Assembly (NCBI GenBank): GCA_030625885.1
Contig: DAOUPZ010000021.1
Location: 1-64,000, forward strand
Source of the DNA: Clostridia bacterium
Lineage (GTDB): Bacteria; Bacillota; DAOUPZ01
Direction: 5' to 3'
Length of the DNA: 64,000 nt
The notes beneath the pieces are model-generated. The model made no database searches. It was not told the origin of the DNA and saw nothing but the letters and a program-made list of their open reading frames with translations. Made by a program: the position numbers and the translations under genes. This document shows, piece after piece, positions 62,495 to 64,000 of this stretch. Each line of letters starts with the position of its first letter. The first letter of the stretch is position 1.

Positions 62495-64000
62495 CTACCT
62501 AATTAACTCAATTTGAACCTGGATTCTCCCATAACTATCTGGAGGATTGGGCGGAGTAATCTTACGAATTCTACATTCATATTTATAACCTCTATCTAGG
62601 TATGTTGAAATATAGCTTGCATATTGTCTTTCAATATATCCAATTTTATTGTTGTAAACGGTATAAACCTCTACTGCATATGGGTCAAACTTATTGTCAG
62701 ATTCTCTTTTTAAAACCAATTTATCGCTTTTTTCGAGATTATATACAAATTTATATCTACCTTCATAAAACACGCCTACAACTTTGGCTGTAATGGTTTT
62801 TATACCTGCTTTCCTCAATTTCAATATCTTGCTATTATATTTAGTTTTATTTCTTATCTCAGTTATTCTACTTAGAGAGTAATCATCAAGAGAATAGTCA
62901 AATATCTTCATAATGTCTTCTGTCATTAGTTCACAGAACCACTTCTTAAAGGTTTTGTATTCATTCGGCATTTCTTCAGAAATATAATACTTTGCTAATA
63001 TTTCAGCTATTATTCGATTTTGTATGCCTAAAGAACAAACAAAAATCGCTGTTATATCATTGACACCATATTTTACCTTTGAAGCAATATACTTATACTC
63101 AGGCAAATAATAAGATAAGTCATAATTATTTTCTACAAAAGTGTGCTCTAATATCTTAATAAACGAATGAATACCCCAAGGTGCTTTCTGAATAAATGTT
63201 TTGTTAACAAAATTATAGAACTGCATATCTTTTTCAAATAAGAAGAAATCTTTAATATCCTCTAGAGGAGAATAGTTTATCCACTTTATAATTGCATCAG
63301 AAAGTTGATAAGATTCTTTTAAAGAAACATGTTCAAAAGATGGCTTTAGTTCATTTGCTGAAAAGCTAATATCAACAATCTTTCCTAAAATTTCTTCAGC
63401 GTCTAGTCCTTCATCGATAATTATACGCATTAATTCTATTGCCTGATTCTCTAGTGTCTCGCAACTTTCAATGTTTAAGCCTGTAGAGTAATATTCCTTC
63501 AGCTTTTCTTTACTATATTTCTCGCTAACATCTTGTATGTATCCAAAAAGATTAGTTGCTATATCTTCTATTAACTCATCATCTTCACTCACTTCGTAGT
63601 AAAGTAATGTCTCTTTAAAAAAGTTAATGAGTTGAGTAACGTTTTCATCATCAACTATTTCTTCACATAAAAGTGCGACTAATTGTGAAAGTAAACTCTC
63701 TAAATTATTTTCATGATGCTCTTCATACCCATTATATATTTTATTTACATCAAATCTTTTAGAAAGTGCATCTTTCATTATCTTATAATATTCTTTTGAA
63801 TTCAGCAATAAGCTCGAAAATGCAGAAACAGAGGCTTCAATATTTTGAGGGTTTTTATATTTTTCAAACAAAGTAAAATGTGGTACAAATATTACATTTC
63901 CCTCGGTTGACCGATATGCTCGCCCTGCTCTTCCACAGATATTCCAATAATCTTTTACTGTTAGATTAATTTCTGTTTGCTGGTCTCGATAATGATTTAC
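62495..64000 (-). CDS. Ski2-like helicase with C-terminal HIRAN domain, partial
   Basis: The last 501 codons of a gene entering from the right edge. The frame is open through TTG 63871 to the window end. The first residues contain a helicase motif VI-like YWNICGRAGRAYRSTEG, as in Ski2/HelY-like DExH helicases (QxxGRAGR). A long helical region without family hits by eye follows. The last 100 residues form a HIRAN domain (about codons 395-501, ITAKVVGVFYEGRY and then SDNKFDPYAVEVY), which binds DNA ends. It is likely a DNA-repair or anti-phage helicase. Motifs I-V lie outside the window. Confidence 0.85.
   Translation of the reverse strand, partial: VNHYRDQQTEINLTVKDYWNICGRAGRAYRSTEGNVIFVPHFTLFEKYKNPQNIEASVSAFSSLLLNSKEYYKIMKDALSKRFDVNKIYNGYEEHHENNLESLLSQLVALLCEEIVDDENVTQLINFFKETLLYYEVSEDDELIEDIATNLFGYIQDVSEKYSKEKLKEYYSTGLNIESCETLENQAIELMRIIIDEGLDAEEILGKIVDISFSANELKPSFEHVSLKESYQLSDAIIKWINYSPLEDIKDFFLFEKDMQFYNFVNKTFIQKAPWGIHSFIKILEHTFVENNYDLSYYLPEYKYIASKVKYGVNDITAIFVCSLGIQNRIIAEILAKYYISEEMPNEYKTFKKWFCELMTEDIMKIFDYSLDDYSLSRITEIRNKTKYNSKILKLRKAGIKTITAKVVGVFYEGRYKFVYNLEKSDKLVLKRESDNKFDPYAVEVYTVYNNKIGYIERQYASYISTYLDRGYKYECRIRKITPPNPPDSYGRIQVQIELIR

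Noticed and set aside
63869-63871. TTG as start of the HIRAN protein
   Set aside because: The frame continues upstream with a helicase motif to the window edge, so the TTG is internal.

Overview
The window looks like a chromosome segment of an AT-rich, low-GC Firmicute, most likely an amino-acid-using anaerobe of the class Clostridia. The signs are strong AGGAGG-type ribosome binding sites, GTG and TTG starts, a T-box and a guanine riboswitch, many hairpin-plus-T terminators, an iron-sulfur L-serine dehydratase, ferredoxin-type proteins and several sodium-coupled carriers. Genus cannot be fixed from the sequence alone. Almost every gene is on the minus strand; the exceptions are an SDR oxidoreductase, a hemolysin III protein and one small hypothetical gene.

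Region by region (minus strand unless noted): 1-201 start of a class III aminotransferase; 595-1743 an rRNA methyltransferase; 1947-3762 a proline/Na+ symporter behind a T-box whose apparent specifier is a proline codon; 3919-7089 a betaine/proline ABC importer behind an unidentified structured leader; 7539-11091 hydantoinase A/B; 11316-12041 a dicluster ferredoxin-like protein; 12313-16998 a two-component system joined to a flavinylated FMN-binding protein, a NapH-like polyferredoxin and a secreted DUF2680-type protein; 17132-26251 an NHLP-type peptide export operon (LivJ-like lipoprotein, HlyD-like adaptor, C39 peptidase ABC exporter, second ABC exporter, and an NCS2 permease with an extra C-terminal domain); 26368-31634 a zinc alcohol dehydrogenase, a TPR lipoprotein-like protein, a previously uncalled 43-residue double-glycine peptide, a DAACS symporter and a membrane-anchored solute-binding protein; 31808-33484 a LysM 5'-nucleotidase.

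Then 34015-35844 (plus strand) SDR and hemolysin III; 36023-39645 secreted or surface proteins (DUF1287, polysaccharide deacetylase, chagasin/copper-amine-oxidase-like fusion); 39823-42124 serine dehydratase with a cupin-type regulator; 42555-42755 (plus) a small hypothetical; 42871-50118 DHH phosphoesterase, EamA transporter, HflX, ABC-F and an ABC exporter; 50431-56824 a guanine-riboswitch-controlled nucleoside ABC importer with an amidohydrolase; 57051-58979 a YgiQ radical SAM protein with a broken ywbE-like remnant behind it; 59546-62162 a three-gene amino-acid-type ABC importer between two copies of a hairpin repeat; 62495-64000 the end of a Ski2-like helicase with a HIRAN domain.

The strongest unusual signals are: (1) two unrelated transporters, the NCS2 permease and an ABC ATPase 43 kb away, both carry a C-terminal domain resembling RsbW/SpoIIAB (HATPase_c_2), with the catalytic Asn missing in both; (2) a tiny double-glycine precursor upstream of an NHLP-type C39 exporter with no evident maturation enzyme; (3) a solute-binding protein whose two halves are in circularly permuted order, in the same operon as one of the RsbW-like fusions; (4) REP-like hairpins, one of which can be compared with what looks like its empty site inside the same window.
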